Part shown: one piece after another, positions 35,101 to 44,205 of the stretch
Layout of the letters: every line of letters begins with the position of its first letter
How positions within the stretch are numbered: the first letter of the stretch is position 1
Assembly: GCA_009760855.2 (NCBI GenBank)
Contig: WPIO01000018.1
Span: forward strand, 284,001 to 348,000
Direction: 5' to 3'
Length of the DNA stretch: 64,000 nt
Source: Cristatella mucedo
Lineage: Eukaryota > Bryozoa > Phylactolaemata > Cristatellidae
Notes under the pieces: generated by a model
Databases searched by the model: none
The model's input: the letters and a program-made list of their open reading frames with translations, nothing else
What the model was told of the DNA's origin: nothing
Made by a program: the position numbers and the translations under genes

Positions 35101-37776
35101 CATGCTGACTAAAGCATAATACTTGTTTACGTTCGAATGCATTTCTAAGCACGATACTGTGCATGTCAAGAATCCTTGGTTATTGACTCTATTGTAGCAA
35201 GCTGTGAAGCACCTACACCAAGATTAAGTCCACTAGGGCCCTAAATAATGCCCCATTACCAATTACTTTACTATTACTATTCCCACATTGGGAGGAGAAG
35301 CGCTTCTCTAAAGAAATGTGTCCAAATGCGACATTTATAAAGCTGTTGACATTGCTTGAACTTGACTTGCAAGAAAATTAAATCATCAGAGCAGCGCCAC
35401 ACACGGCATTACAAAACCACGCAAAGGTATATAAGCACATAAGCAGTACACAATTAAGATCAAGAGGAAATGCAAAATTTGCAATGCAGAAAAGAATAGC
35501 AGCCAAAGGTGGTGCAGGCTGAAATACCCTGAGTAGCCGAGCAGGCTGTCAAGCCATGCCCAAAACGATAGCTACCCATACAGCTGCTTGTTTTTTGTTC
35601 TTTTTTCTTATTCGCTTCATACTATCTGCGTACATGTCTCAAATTTAATACAATACTACTGCCTATTATCCTGTATTTTGCATTTGGGCAACACAGAGCA
35701 TCCGATCAGAGGAGCCGGATCTGGAACATAAATCAGGTGCGACTAAAATCTATCATAATAATGCTAAAAATTATAATAATAACACATTTGTATAGCATCT
35801 TCCGAGAACTCAATCTCTGTATAGGCACTTTACATTTGCTGCAAAGGAAGCACAAGAGTGAAGTGCCTAAAAAAATACCTGCTGATTTAACAGCATCGTC
35901 TGCATAGCGACAGAAGAGCCTGTACGGCTATCACCACCGCTTGCAGCAGCAATAAAAGATTGCCAAAGCAGGATTCGAACCCACGACTTTGCTACTGAGG
36001 TCGTGAGCAAAATACACACACACTCACAGACACACACACACACACGAAAAAGCATGAGCACATGTGCACATACGCACACGACACACACTGGCATAGCAGA
36101 TGCCATATTTATGTACTGCTTTTTGTGATATTTATAGTACTACTACAGTGCTACAGCTATGATGAGTGTCATGCCAAAAAGCAGAGCTGATAATTTATTG
36201 ATCTGCATATATTAGCTTCAACATGGAATCACATAGTGGAAATTAATCATTGACTTGTGCATTGACTTACGAAATAGTGGTGAGCAGACCTGTGATCATA
36301 GTAATTAAATTGCAAATGGAAGTGTTTTGTAAACAATTTGTGGCGAGTACACGACAGAAATAATAATAATGATGATATTACAAATAATAATAATAATACA
36401 CTTGCACAAGGCCTATAAGAAACAAATCTCTTCCTAGGCATTAAACATATACAGGAAAGGTATCAAGTCAAATGCCTAGCAGTAACAACCTGACACATTG
36501 CAGCACATACAAGCACACACACAGGACGATCAAGATGGGTGAAGCAAATGCTGCAAGAAATAGTTGGGGTTTGAGTGTTGCTTTCCATTTGGTCAAGTAA
36601 GTGGACACCATTAAGGTTGGCTCAATACGATCGAAGTCAGAGAAGCAGATCTAGAGCTCAAGACACCCAAAATTAAAGTGACAGTCGTAGAGCCAGTCCA
36701 ACCATAATCGCCCCCCACCTGGTGGGGGGCCTTAGCATGGCGAACAGGTGTTCGGACCTCACGACCCAGGTCACAGGTTCGAGTCCTGCAGCAGGTTACT
36801 CTTTAAGGCTCACTGCAATTAGGTCAGAGGTCACATGGTGCACTAGCTGTGCTATGCGAACGAGGCTTTCGTATCGGATAACCTATTTGTCTTATGCGAA
36901 CTCGTCATTGTTATAAAGCGTAGCTCTACAATCAGGAATCAGGACTGCAAGAGCTCAAGCACAACAGCTCTTTGATCTCAGCAGACCTCTGGGCTTCTCC
37001 GATAAGCTCACGTGACCACCAATAGGGGTCTCTACAAACGAAACCGCGGGCCACGAACGTCTGAATCGAACCGACAGCAGACGATGGAACGTGAAGGGGA
37101 GCAAAGGGCACAAGCTGCCAAGAAACCTGTGCATCGCAAGGGGGACAGAGGACTGCAAGGGTGCGAACCAGGCGGAATGCCAAGCCCAGACCGAGTCCAA
37201 TCCAACGCGGCTTCACAGTCACCGACCCTAGAGACGGTTCAAGGGCACTCTTACCATGACGAGAGCCAGCAGCAGCAGAAGCAGCGGCCCAGGCAGACAC
37301 ACGTAGGGCGTGCACGGCCGCGAGCTGAGAGGTAAAGGCACGCTGAGTGGGGCAAAAACATCGGAGTGGCCCTCTACCTGGTCACACTGGTGTCGCACGT
37401 TCGGCATACCAGGCTGAAACTGCTCAAACCACATCAGCCCAGTGGCGAACGCTCTCGGGCTTCTGTAGGTCGTGCCGAAGTACACGCCCGGCCGGTAAGT
37501 GCCCCAGTACCTCTCGGCCAAGTCCTGGGAGTCGTGCACCTCCACGAGCGGCAAGCGCGCGGGTGTCGAGATTCGCTTGAGCACACTGTCCTGGTAGTAA
37601 AAGTAGGCGGTCAGGAGGGCGACCACGGTCGGGACGAGCACGTACAACAGGACGGATGCACGATCGAGGCGGTACGTCGCCACTTCTCGACGCTCATCGT
37701 CGGCCGCTGCCGTCGTCGCACGAGCCGGGCCCGGGGCTTTCTTTCGCGGGCGCGTCGTCTGCTCGGCCTTCGTCAT
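15930..37776 (-). CDS. MOGS: Mannosyl-oligosaccharide glucosidase (glucosidase I), four exons
   Basis: ER type II membrane hydrolase of family GH63. It removes the terminal alpha-1,2-linked glucose from the Glc3Man9GlcNAc2 glycan just after transfer to protein, the first N-glycan trimming step. Join on the minus strand: 37776-37378, 31739-31578, 21414-21102, 17635-15930. Phases are 0, 0 and 1, and the frame is open throughout (859 residues; human MOGS has 837). Residues 1-40 are cytosolic and basic (RPRKK), 41-61 a membrane anchor, the rest luminal. Family blocks: [13 protein letters not shown] (exon 1), [13 protein letters not shown] (exon 2), [12 protein letters not shown] (exon 3), [16 protein letters not shown] at 442-457, [17 protein letters not shown] at 485-501, ERHVDLRCW at 605-613 (proposed substrate-binding motif), [12 protein letters not shown] at 766-777. 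Sequons are at N172, N559 and N576. It appears intact. The start of exon 4 is the main uncertainty. Confidence 0.96.
17669..18512 (-). other. MOGS intron 3, unique part
   Basis: AT-richer than the exons. I see no repeat or RNA here. Confidence 0.5.
18515..18915 (-). mobile_element. L2-type LINE 3' end
   Basis: The minus frame contains [20 protein letters not shown], matching the NLKFSGDRAFSSYAAKAWNS end of the L2 ORF. A short UTR and a GGGTGCTATATATAG-type tail follow. Confidence 0.82.
18925..19412 (-). mobile_element. L2-type LINE 3' end, internally deleted
   Basis: A second minus-strand L2 relic follows directly. It keeps the tail, 3' UTR and part of the RT C-terminus (the antisense of AARLVC and LVHAFVT blocks can be followed). 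The segment between the 3' UTR and the RT part is deleted. Confidence 0.8.
19443..19512 (+). mobile_element. L2-type LINE tail
   Basis: AAGTGCCTAGAAAGAGATG, then a GGGTGCTACACAAATGTAT junction, match the L2 3' end in plus orientation. Confidence 0.7.
19521..19655 (+). mobile_element. SINE2, internally deleted copy
   Basis: The head TGATTTGGTCCAGGGGTGAT and GGTCGTGGGCTTGAGCAC (weak B box) are followed by the L2-like tail GTAAAGCACCTGCATAGAGA, TTAAGTTCTTTTGAAGCAC and an AT-rich end. Confidence 0.75.
20054..20173. repeat. Compound microsatellite (AT)n(GTAT)n(AC)n
   Basis: Three adjoining perfect arrays lie in MOGS intron 3. The frames across them are low complexity. Confidence 0.97.
20809..20958. 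repeat. Long near-perfect hairpin in MOGS intron 3
   Basis: The left arm (about 20809-20879) and right arm (about 20890-20958) are reverse complements with few mismatches, around a loop of about 10-13 bases (GCTATACAAAT). The best part pairs AACAGCCTAAAGTAA with TTACTTTAGGCTGTT and CATTCCTTGGCAACTGTCAA with its exact complement. AGTAAATTCCTCATTC also recurs directly at about 20803 and 20840. Confidence 0.92.
21102..21414 (-). CDS. MOGS: MOGS exon 3
   Basis: A 313-base exon with a CTATAG|GATGAT acceptor and a CAGG|GTGAGTG donor that leaves one base of a split codon (phase 1). It encodes [20 protein letters not shown] and ends [10 protein letters not shown], corresponding to the LVSLFFYVVTDG...LNSWFQ region of the family. 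No in-frame stop is present. Confidence 0.93.
21574..21752 (-). mobile_element. SINE1 in MOGS intron 2
   Basis: The best-preserved minus-strand copy. The head GGCTCACTAGGTAAGGCGGT is followed by a perfect CACGACCTCG/CGAGGTCGTG hairpin and the B box GGTTCGAATCC. The body contains CGCCACTGCAAGCGGTGG and the end is AGGCTGTTAATCAGCTAGC with an ATTTATTT tail. The boxes look usable by Pol III. Confidence 0.9.
21872..22050 (-). mobile_element. SINE1 copy with (ATT)n tail
   Basis: Same layout as the neighbouring copy about 120 bases away, same orientation, more diverged (B box region GGCTTCGAATCTT). The tail is (ATT)n. Confidence 0.87.
22612..22690 (-). mobile_element. L2-type LINE tail
   Basis: Minus strand: GTAAAGCGCCCAGAGAGAG, TTAAGTTCTCTGAGGGCGC and (TTA)n. 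Only the terminal 75 or so bases remain. Confidence 0.85.
23020..24130 (+). mobile_element. Heavily degraded L2-type LINE
   Basis: Scattered landmarks occur in the right order: GGTACCCCAG (VPQ block), a degenerate YADD block near 23140 ([16 protein letters not shown] in one frame), a [15 protein letters not shown]-like RT end near 23830, and a tail-like GAAGAGCCCCAGAAGACTCG near 24070. Most of the sequence between has diverged. Confidence 0.55.
24140..25880. other. MOGS intron 2, unassigned part
   Basis: A minus frame at 24953-25297 (114 codons, ends in a run of hydrophobic residues) looks somewhat protein-like, but I recognise no family. No repeats were identified. Confidence 0.35.
25905..26055 (+). 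mobile_element. L2-type LINE, RT C-terminal fragment
   Basis: It encodes [20 protein letters not shown] and a [17 protein letters not shown] block like the intact L2 frame. It is interrupted by a microsatellite and SINE2 and resumes at about 26317. Confidence 0.85.
26056..26184. repeat. (AT)n/(ACAT)n microsatellite
   Basis: A long AT-dominated array that adjoins the 3' end of the following minus-strand SINE2. Confidence 0.95.
26185..26316 (-). mobile_element. SINE2 inserted in L2
   Basis: Minus strand: CTGGTTTTGCCCCATAGTAG, GGTGCTCGCCCCCACCGAGG, GGGCTCGAGCCCC (weak B box), then the L2-like tail GAATAGAGATTAAGTTCTCT and a TGCTGTATAAATGAATT end. Confidence 0.85.
26317..26735 (+). mobile_element. 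L2-type LINE, ORF end and 3' UTR
   Basis: It continues the L2 at 25905. CTCAAATTCTTTGGAGACCG marks the ORF end, and the 3' UTR with repeated GCATGC blocks runs to CGTAAAGCGCCTAGAAAGAG and the GGGCGCTACACAAATGTA junction. Confidence 0.87.
26740..28670. other. MOGS intron 2, nothing recognised
   Basis: Only short frames without domains are present. A short triplication of ATCAAACATGAA lies near 27830-27855. Confidence 0.4.
28676..28769. repeat. 47-bp tandem duplication
   Basis: Two adjoining copies (28676-28722 and 28723-28769), starting ATCATGTGAGCTGAAA, differ at about three positions. Confidence 0.93.
29160..29290 (+). mobile_element. Possible tRNA-derived SINE relic
   Basis: An A-box-like GCTAGCCTAGCTAGGGGTGA and a degenerate B box (CGGTTTCGAGCAACC) are spaced as in SINE1. 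The body differs, and the call is weak. Confidence 0.3.
29835..29905 (+). mobile_element. LINE-B tail with (TTAGA)n
   Basis: GCTTTGCAGAGCTACAGACA and GAGATGCATTAGATTAGATT match the extreme 3' end of LINE-B (54235 and 9990 copies). The terminal repeat is expanded. Confidence 0.65.
29906..30479. other. MOGS intron 2, nothing recognised
   Basis: Frames of about 90 codons occur on both strands at 30161-30464 without recognisable motifs. Confidence 0.35.
30480..31165 (-). mobile_element. Degraded L2-type LINE, RT C-terminal part
   Basis: A minus frame gives [20 protein letters not shown] followed by [15 protein letters not shown], clearly homologous to IAKIRACLDKDTTSKLVHAF in the better copy. 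Downstream parts are recognisable only in patches. It is a subfamily distinct from the 40.6-kb copy and shared with 3275-3545. Confidence 0.75.
31578..31739 (-). CDS. MOGS: MOGS exon 2
   Basis: A 162-base exon (54 codons, phase 0 at both ends). It is bounded by a TTTCTAG|GGC acceptor and an AAG|GTAGGG donor. It encodes [18 protein letters not shown], then [20 protein letters not shown], which aligns with the GPYGWEFHDG...GGDWSWRV region of vertebrate glucosidase I. It is too short and internal to appear as a free-standing ATG frame, and was found by looking for the missing block between exons 1 and 3. Confidence 0.93.
32041..32083. repeat. CT/CTGT-rich microsatellite
   Basis: Short (TCTG)n and (CT)n tracts lie in MOGS intron 1. 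Confidence 0.85.
32640..32710 (+). mobile_element. L2-type LINE tail
   Basis: TGTAAAGTGCCTAGAGAGAT, CAGTTCTCTGAGGGCACTAT and (ATT)n. Confidence 0.85.
32858..33215 (-). mobile_element. L2-type LINE 3' end
   Basis: Minus strand from the end of the ORF (CCCGACTAAGGTCACGACAT) through the 3' UTR GCATGC blocks to the GGGCACTATACAGATG junction and an (ATT)n tail. Confidence 0.87.
33216..35755. other. MOGS intron 1, nothing recognised
   Basis: AT-rich with short frames only. Confidence 0.4.
35758..35850 (-). mobile_element. L2-type LINE tail
   Basis: Minus strand: TGCAGCAAATGTAAAGTGCC, then GAGATTGAGTTCTCGGAAG and an (ATT)n-like end. Confidence 0.8.
35868..36010 (-). mobile_element. SINE1, head replaced by (GT)n
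   Basis: The body and B box region (GTGGGTTCGAATCCTG) are kept. The 5' head is lost at a CA/TG-rich microsatellite at 36010-36085. Confidence 0.82.
36358..36690 (-). mobile_element. Degraded L2-type LINE 3' end
   Basis: An (ATT)n tail, AAGAGATTTGTTTCTTATAG junction and a UTR with GTGTGTGCTTGTATGTGCTG are followed by a trace of the GGTCAAGTAAGTGG block. It is weaker than the other copies. Confidence 0.55.
36710..36930 (+). mobile_element. Possible third tRNA-derived SINE
   Basis: It begins with a near-perfect hairpin (GCCCCCCACC, one base, GGTGGGGGGC at 36710-36730). A tRNA-like head follows with CCTCACGACCCAGGTCACAG and the B box GGTTCGAGTCC. The 3' body is unlike SINE1 or SINE2. Only one copy is visible. 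Confidence 0.4.
37378..37776 (-). CDS. MOGS: MOGS exon 1 (start codon, membrane anchor)
   Basis: 133 codons ending exactly at a CAG|GTAGAG donor (phase 0). The start [13 protein letters not shown] at 37776 puts 40 residues before the anchor [20 protein letters not shown], a normal cytosolic tail for this family. An upstream in-frame ATG at 37869 would add 31 residues of low-complexity sequence, which I judge less likely. The exon ends with NVRHQCDQ, matching the conserved RHTCEQ-type block. The exon and its upstream flank are CpG-rich. Confidence 0.92.
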
Positions 37777-38010
37777 GACTGACTGCCTGAGCGGTAATGC
37801 TGCAATGGCACGCGAACGAAAGTTGTGCGACCATGATCGGCATCGATTGCTGCTGCAGCCATTCGGCAATGAGCAATGCGAGCCGGCGATTAATAGCTGC
37901 CACGCCTATTCACGAGTGCACCGGCAACAGCAAGATGGAGAGAGGCGGCGCCAGGCGGCTAGAGCATGAGCTGAGATCGCAGCTGCATTTGGACAAATGT
38001 GCAATGATTT
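37777..38010 (-). promoter_or_regulatory. Putative MOGS 5' UTR and promoter region
   Basis: CpG-richness continues upstream of the MOGS start codon to about 37970 and then drops to AT-rich DNA. No TATA box is evident. It is assigned by position only. Confidence 0.4.
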
Positions 38011-39680
38011 AAGCACAATGGTGCGAGAGGCTAGAACGAGCGAGCGGTTGCAAAAACACAGCACGCAGGTAGCTTTATGATGCAACTGTACGCAATTATA
38101 CAGTAGCAGCAGAGATAGTTACTGTCGCGCAATCAAGTGGCCATTGTGATACGATTGCATTCACTCACTAGTGATGTGAGTCAGCCCAAAGGCAGATCGG
38201 ACATTCGGAAAATTCCGCAAATCTCGACGAGAAGTGCTTGCACACACCGAGGTCTCTTCTATTCTAATAAGCAAATCAGAAGTGGATCCGTGCTCTGGCT
38301 GAATTTTACCACCAGCCTACCAAGCAACCGCAAGTTCTCTATCGACTGCCCAAACTTTTAAAGTCGGCTAGCGGTCCGAGTCCTAGTGCCTATCTTCGTG
38401 GCTAATCGTCTCAATCAGCCGCGGGCAACGATTTCGCAAAAGCACCAGCTCGCGTGCAGTGGAGAGCTGGCAAGCAAACACACATTTTTTTTTATTAATC
38501 TTTTACAGGCGTTTCTCTTGGATCTTTCTCTTCCCACTTCGAGTCAGGTTCAGGTTATCTCCACTCTTGATGCAGAGTTGACTCATCCCCGACTCTCACT
38601 CGCCAACTCTCGCTCGTGACTTTCGCAAACACTGCAATACGACGACACGTCGACAGCACGTCCGGGCCTCATTTTGGCGATCTACATACCACCATTCTTC
38701 GATCCCTCGATATTTGACAGGTGGTCACGTTGGTAGGAAACCAAATGTGCAACTGGTTCGCATTAGCAGGATGCAAAAGGCCTGGAATTCTGACCAATTA
38801 AACGGCTCATCTATCTGAGGATATGCGAGAGTATTTGCAAGTAATAAACAGCACTGTCGATGCCATCGACGTTACAAGCACTGGAATTAGCCGGCTGCTA
38901 CTAGGAGCCACATGCATGATCTCATGAGGCGAATTATGGCATATTCGAATGCCAAGAAAAACGTACCGCAAAAACGGCGCACAACTGCAAGCTATCGGGC
39001 TTTGCGCGCTAGGTCGGTATGCACGACCGCAACGGTGCGGTAGGGTGTGTACGTCAACAGTCCAGCCGGCAGGGGACAAAAAACAATAACAAGTGGAATC
39101 GCTGTTAGAATATAGACAGTCCCAACGCCAGTGTACCAACCTTGGCAATTAGAGAGTACCGCAAAGACCATTGCAGAACTGGATTTTGATGCCATCCAAC
39201 GCGGGAGTAAGCTAAAAAGTTTTAATCAAGAATAAATTAAATTTTTTATAGATCTAAGCAGGATTAAAATTGCCACATTCATGTTGCCACTCTACATCCG
39301 CTCTTGGCAGCCGTAGCGTCATCTCCTAATCAAGCCGCCTTCGCACGGTCGGTTTTCCGTCCATCGATCAGTTCGCCGTCCGTTTTCCGTCGGTCGAACT
39401 GGCGGACGACGTACGCCAGTGGTACGCCCTCGAAAGAGATGTTGGCCACGAAAGCTAATTACGCTTAGCTGCAGGCGCCGCTGTACCGTTAACGTCTAGA
39501 AAGGAAATTCACACCCCTCCCGCTGACGGCCCAAATTGTCACGACTAGCAATTTCTGTAGTTGCCGTGACCTGCAGCAGTCGCTGACGCGCCTGCGTGGC
39601 GTACTGCTTCATCGGCTCGCTAGCCGTCCTTCGAGCCAATCGCTTAAACCCAGCAGTTGGGCACGCGGCCGCGAGCTGCT
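38011..39680. other. Intergenic, nothing recognised
   Basis: A minus frame of 113 codons at 38807-39148 has no motif that I recognise. Confidence 0.4.
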
Positions 39681-39684
39681 GCAC

Positions 39685-39778
39685 GCTATATAAATGAATT
39701 ATATATATATATATATTTATGTGCATATATATATGTGCATATATATATATATATATATGTGTGCATATATATATACCC
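39685..39778. repeat. (AT)n with GTGCAT interruptions
   Basis: An AT array starting at GCTATATAAATGAATTATAT. That start resembles the end of SINE2 and L2 tails and may mark a buried tail. Confidence 0.9.
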
Positions 39779-40423
39779 TTGTAAGCGCCCCTTTAGTTAG
39801 CAGACGGCGGAAGGCCTCGTTCTAGAGCCGCTGCGAATTGCGTTCGTTCAACGTTCACCCGTGTGTAACAAAACCTCTGCTGTTTGGGAGGGGCCGCGAG
39901 ACTGGGGGCAAAAATTTAACACACTAGAGATATTTCTCGCCCAGAAGAATTGCCCCAAGCACCAGGTCTGTCCTTCATGCATCTACGGTGTCAAAAGGCC
40001 ACTTTAAAAAAATAGTATTGTTTCGTGCATGCATGTAGAGGCTTATGAATTAAAGCCTTTTGCATCATGCACGGCACACTTGACGAGTGCTAGTCCTAAG
40101 AGACGTGTGCTGAATTCTGTTAGAACAGGCGCCTAGAGGTACAGACTTGTTGCTCCACCTGTATGCGCGTACGTACCAATGCCAGTCCGTTAATTTTAGC
40201 CCAGGGGCCCCAGGATCCTCAATCTTCACGTCGTATGGTCGTATGGTCAAACCTTGTAACGGGCTCAGCAAATTGCTGAAACTGTGATTGTGTGAGAATT
40301 TAAGTTTAAATTGGCAGTGCAGTTAGTTTAAGTGAGAGTCAGTGCTAAGAATTTTATTGCCCACTTTTCATGCACTATGAATGAAAGCTGAATGAGCAAA
40401 ATACATGGAAAAATGACGTATGC
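39779..40423. other. Intergenic, nothing recognised
   Basis: No domain, RNA gene or repeat was seen. Confidence 0.4.
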
Positions 40424-40492
40424 AAGTAGTTCATTTGATTTTTCGGCTGCTTGATGAAAGTAGTTCATTTGATTTTTTTGGCTGCTTGATGA
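40424..40492. repeat. 34/35-bp tandem duplication
   Basis: Two adjoining copies of AAGTAGTTCATTTGATTTTT plus GGCTGCTTGATGA. Confidence 0.93.
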
Positions 40493-40540
40493 CTTGCTGG
40501 ATGGTTCGCAGACTACTTGCTTGGCTGGTTGACTTCTGAA

Positions 40541-40580
40541 TAATTAATATGTCATTAATATAATAATTAATATGTCATTA
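40541..40580. repeat. 17-bp direct repeat at the L2 5' junction
   Basis: TAATTAATATGTCATTA occurs at 40541-40557 and again at 40564-40580, immediately before L2 sequence begins. The ATG used by the L2 frame lies in the second copy and so is not an original L2 start. Confidence 0.9.
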
Positions 40581-42253
40581 GCCTCAGGTCATGTCCAAGC
40601 ACCTTTCAAAAAAGCTGTAGTCAGGCCACTTCTCAAGAAAGCAACACTAGACCAAGAGAACTTGAGCAACTACCGCTCAGTTTCCCTTCTACAATGCCTA
40701 TCAAAGACACTGGAACGGATCGTGGCAGACCAGCTGAACTCGTATATCAAAACCTCACACCTTGCTAGTAAGTTCCAGTCTGGCTTTAGAGCTAATCACT
40801 CCACAGAGTCAGCATTGCTTCGGGTAAACAACGACCTACTTAGGAATGCAGACATGGGTAGAGTGTCTCTGCTTGTTTTGCTTGATCTTTCGGCAGCTTT
40901 TGATACCATCGATCACAAAGTTCTTCTAGAGCACCTCTCATCTCGCCTGGGCATCGCTGGCACTGCTCTGCAGTGGTTCAGGTCCTATCTTAGTGGGAGA
41001 CTCCAGAGTATTGACGTGAATGGAGAAAGATTATCTGAGGTACCTCTGAAATATATGGTACCTCAGGGCTCCGTGCTAGGTCCGGTTCTTTTCACGGTTT
41101 ATACTTTCCCTCCTGCTGATGTGATTGCCAAGCACAATCAAGGCTTTCACTTCTATGCGGATGACACTCAGTTGTACCTTTGCTTTGATCCCTTCCAGCC
41201 TTCGAGCACCTCAAATTCTCTAAACTCATTAGCTGCATGCATTGATGACATCCGCAAATGGATGGCAGCAAATTTTCTAAAACTTAACGATGATCAAACT
41301 AACTTACTAGTTATGGGCAAACCCAGTGCGATCCAGAGATTGGACAGGCTGACGCTCAAAATTGGCTCTGCCAGCATATCTCCAGTTGCATCAGCTCAAA
41401 ATCTAGGTGTCATATTCCAAAGCGACCTCTCGTTAGACGACCATATCAGCTCCACAGTCGAATCTGCCTATTTTCAGCTTCATAAGATTGCTAAAATTCG
41501 GGCTTGTTTAGACAAGGATACCACATCTAAGTTGGTCCATGCATTCGTGACATCCCGTCTCGACTTTTGCAACTCACTGCTTACTGGCCTACCAGCATGT
41601 GTGATCAGGCGATTGCAGCTGGTGCAAAACTCGGCAGCTAGACTTGTCTGCCGTGAGCTTCGCAGTTGCCACATTACTCTACTTCTCGCCGACCTGCACT
41701 GGCTACCAGTGAGGCAACGGATTGACTTCAAGGTTTTGTCGCTCACTTTTAGATCCCTTCATTCTATAGCTCCAGCCTATCTGTCAGATATACTACCCCA
41801 TCAGGCCAAGCATCGTACCACCCGCTTTTTGGAATGCAACAGTCTAGAAATACCTCGTACAAACCTTAAATTCTCTGGAGACCGTGCATTTAGTTCATAT
41901 GCTGCCAAAGCCTGGAACTCCCTCCCGACCTGCGTCAGAACATCCCCTGACCTGGCCACATTTAAAAGGAACTTAAAAACACACCTATTTAGTACAGCAT
42001 TTAGTGGGTCCCTGTGATTCGTCCTTGATGTGCTTATGCGTGCTGACACTGTGCATGCTGCCACAAACCACATTTGCATGCTGACCCTGTGCATGTCACC
42101 CCTAACCATATTATTCATTTCGTTTGTTTTTCAAGCATGATTTTACTTACCATTCAATTGCATTTCACTTTACAGCAAATGTAAAGCCCCTAGAAAGATC
42201 TTAAGTTCTCTGAGGGCGCTTTATCAAGTGAATGATTATTATTATTATTAATA
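40581..42253 (+). mobile_element. L2-type non-LTR retrotransposon, 5'-truncated
   Basis: The frame at 40572-42017 (481 codons, no internal stop) encodes a reverse transcriptase of the L2/CR1 group. Landmarks: AVVRPLLKK, NYRSVSLLQCLSKTLERIVA, FRANHSTESALL, domain A LLDLSAAFDTIDH, the VPQGSVLGPVLF block and the catalytic YADD at 41154-41165. A C-terminal region ends in GDRAFSSYAAKAWNSLP. The apurinic endonuclease domain and ORF1 are absent through 5' truncation, the usual fate of LINE copies. The 3' UTR (42018-42235) contains GCATGC repeats and ends CTGAGGGCGCTTTATCAAGTG plus (ATT)n. The open frame suggests a fairly recent insertion, though the copy cannot act alone. All other L2 relics here were compared with it. 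Confidence 0.95.
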
Positions 42254-42259
42254 AATATT

Positions 42260-43185
42260 CTTTTTCTTCGTATTTTGTGTCAATGCTTAATTTTAAATTT
42301 ATTAGCAAAGGAAACAAACCAATACAAAGCAAGAAGTAAATAATGCATTAACGAATAATTGTGCGAATATATGGGAAACTATCTCAGATAGCCACGGAAA
42401 AACATTGATGTATAAAGCCAACTAACGTCGCGCCACTAGAATTCAAGGGAAGCTCAGTTTTCATCATGACGCATTTATTGCCATCGTCTCTTCGTAGTCG
42501 GGTGCATCAATGGCTGCTCAGATTAATCTCGTCGATAGCACTGGTCCTTATTGCTTCGAAATTAATGATTAGGTTTACCACCGAACATTTCACATTCATC
42601 AAGATAATTACGTTTAGAACTGCACTTGCATATCTATGTTGCTGACTCTACCGTGTCAAAAGACTTACGCTCCACTATAAATCAAACCACTGCCTTGATG
42701 TAGCAGCCTTACCCAGCTTGGATTGAAATATTTTAAAAGTAAAACAACAACCAACTCGATGAAGTGGAGAGTAAAGTTTAAATATTGGCAGTAAAAGGTT
42801 TCAATTTTCAGTATGAATTTCTCAAGTGTTAGATACAATAATCAACGTCACGCAACTTACCGTGTAATTGTCGCCAAAATCACTGCAGTATTACAATCTG
42901 TCAATTTTGCATCTCAGTTTGTACGCGACTTCCTAGCTTATCACAAAGATTCTAATAGGGCTTTGATGATTATGAAAATTTCAGCCCATCAGCTGGTTTC
43001 AATGATCAGGGTTCTTATCTATCAACACTTCAAACCTGGATGGCAACCTGGTATTCGCATGCATCTTGAGAACCACCCAAAAAACAATGGATTCGCGAGA
43101 CAATGTTTCAGTAAAGATTTGCCCAGACAGTGGTTCAGAGGAAATTGCTTAATCCATTCTTTATTTTACTGGTTATGAAAAAACC
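42260..43185. other. Intergenic, one unassigned frame
   Basis: The frame at 42813-43178 (121 codons, plus) starts MNFSSVRYNNQRHATYRVIV. I recognise no family and no splice or codon evidence supports it. The rest is AT-rich. Confidence 0.35.
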
Positions 43186-43189
43186 ATGT

Positions 43190-44205
<1,016 letters not shown>

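Noticed and set aside
40572-40580. ATG at 40572 as a natural L2 ORF start
   Set aside because: It lies in the flanking 17-bp direct repeat. L2 homology starts after it, in the middle of the RT domain.
41480-42118. Minus-strand frames over the L2 RT
   Set aside because: Shadows of the plus-strand RT frame and 3' UTR. The same kind of shadow occurs in other L2 copies.
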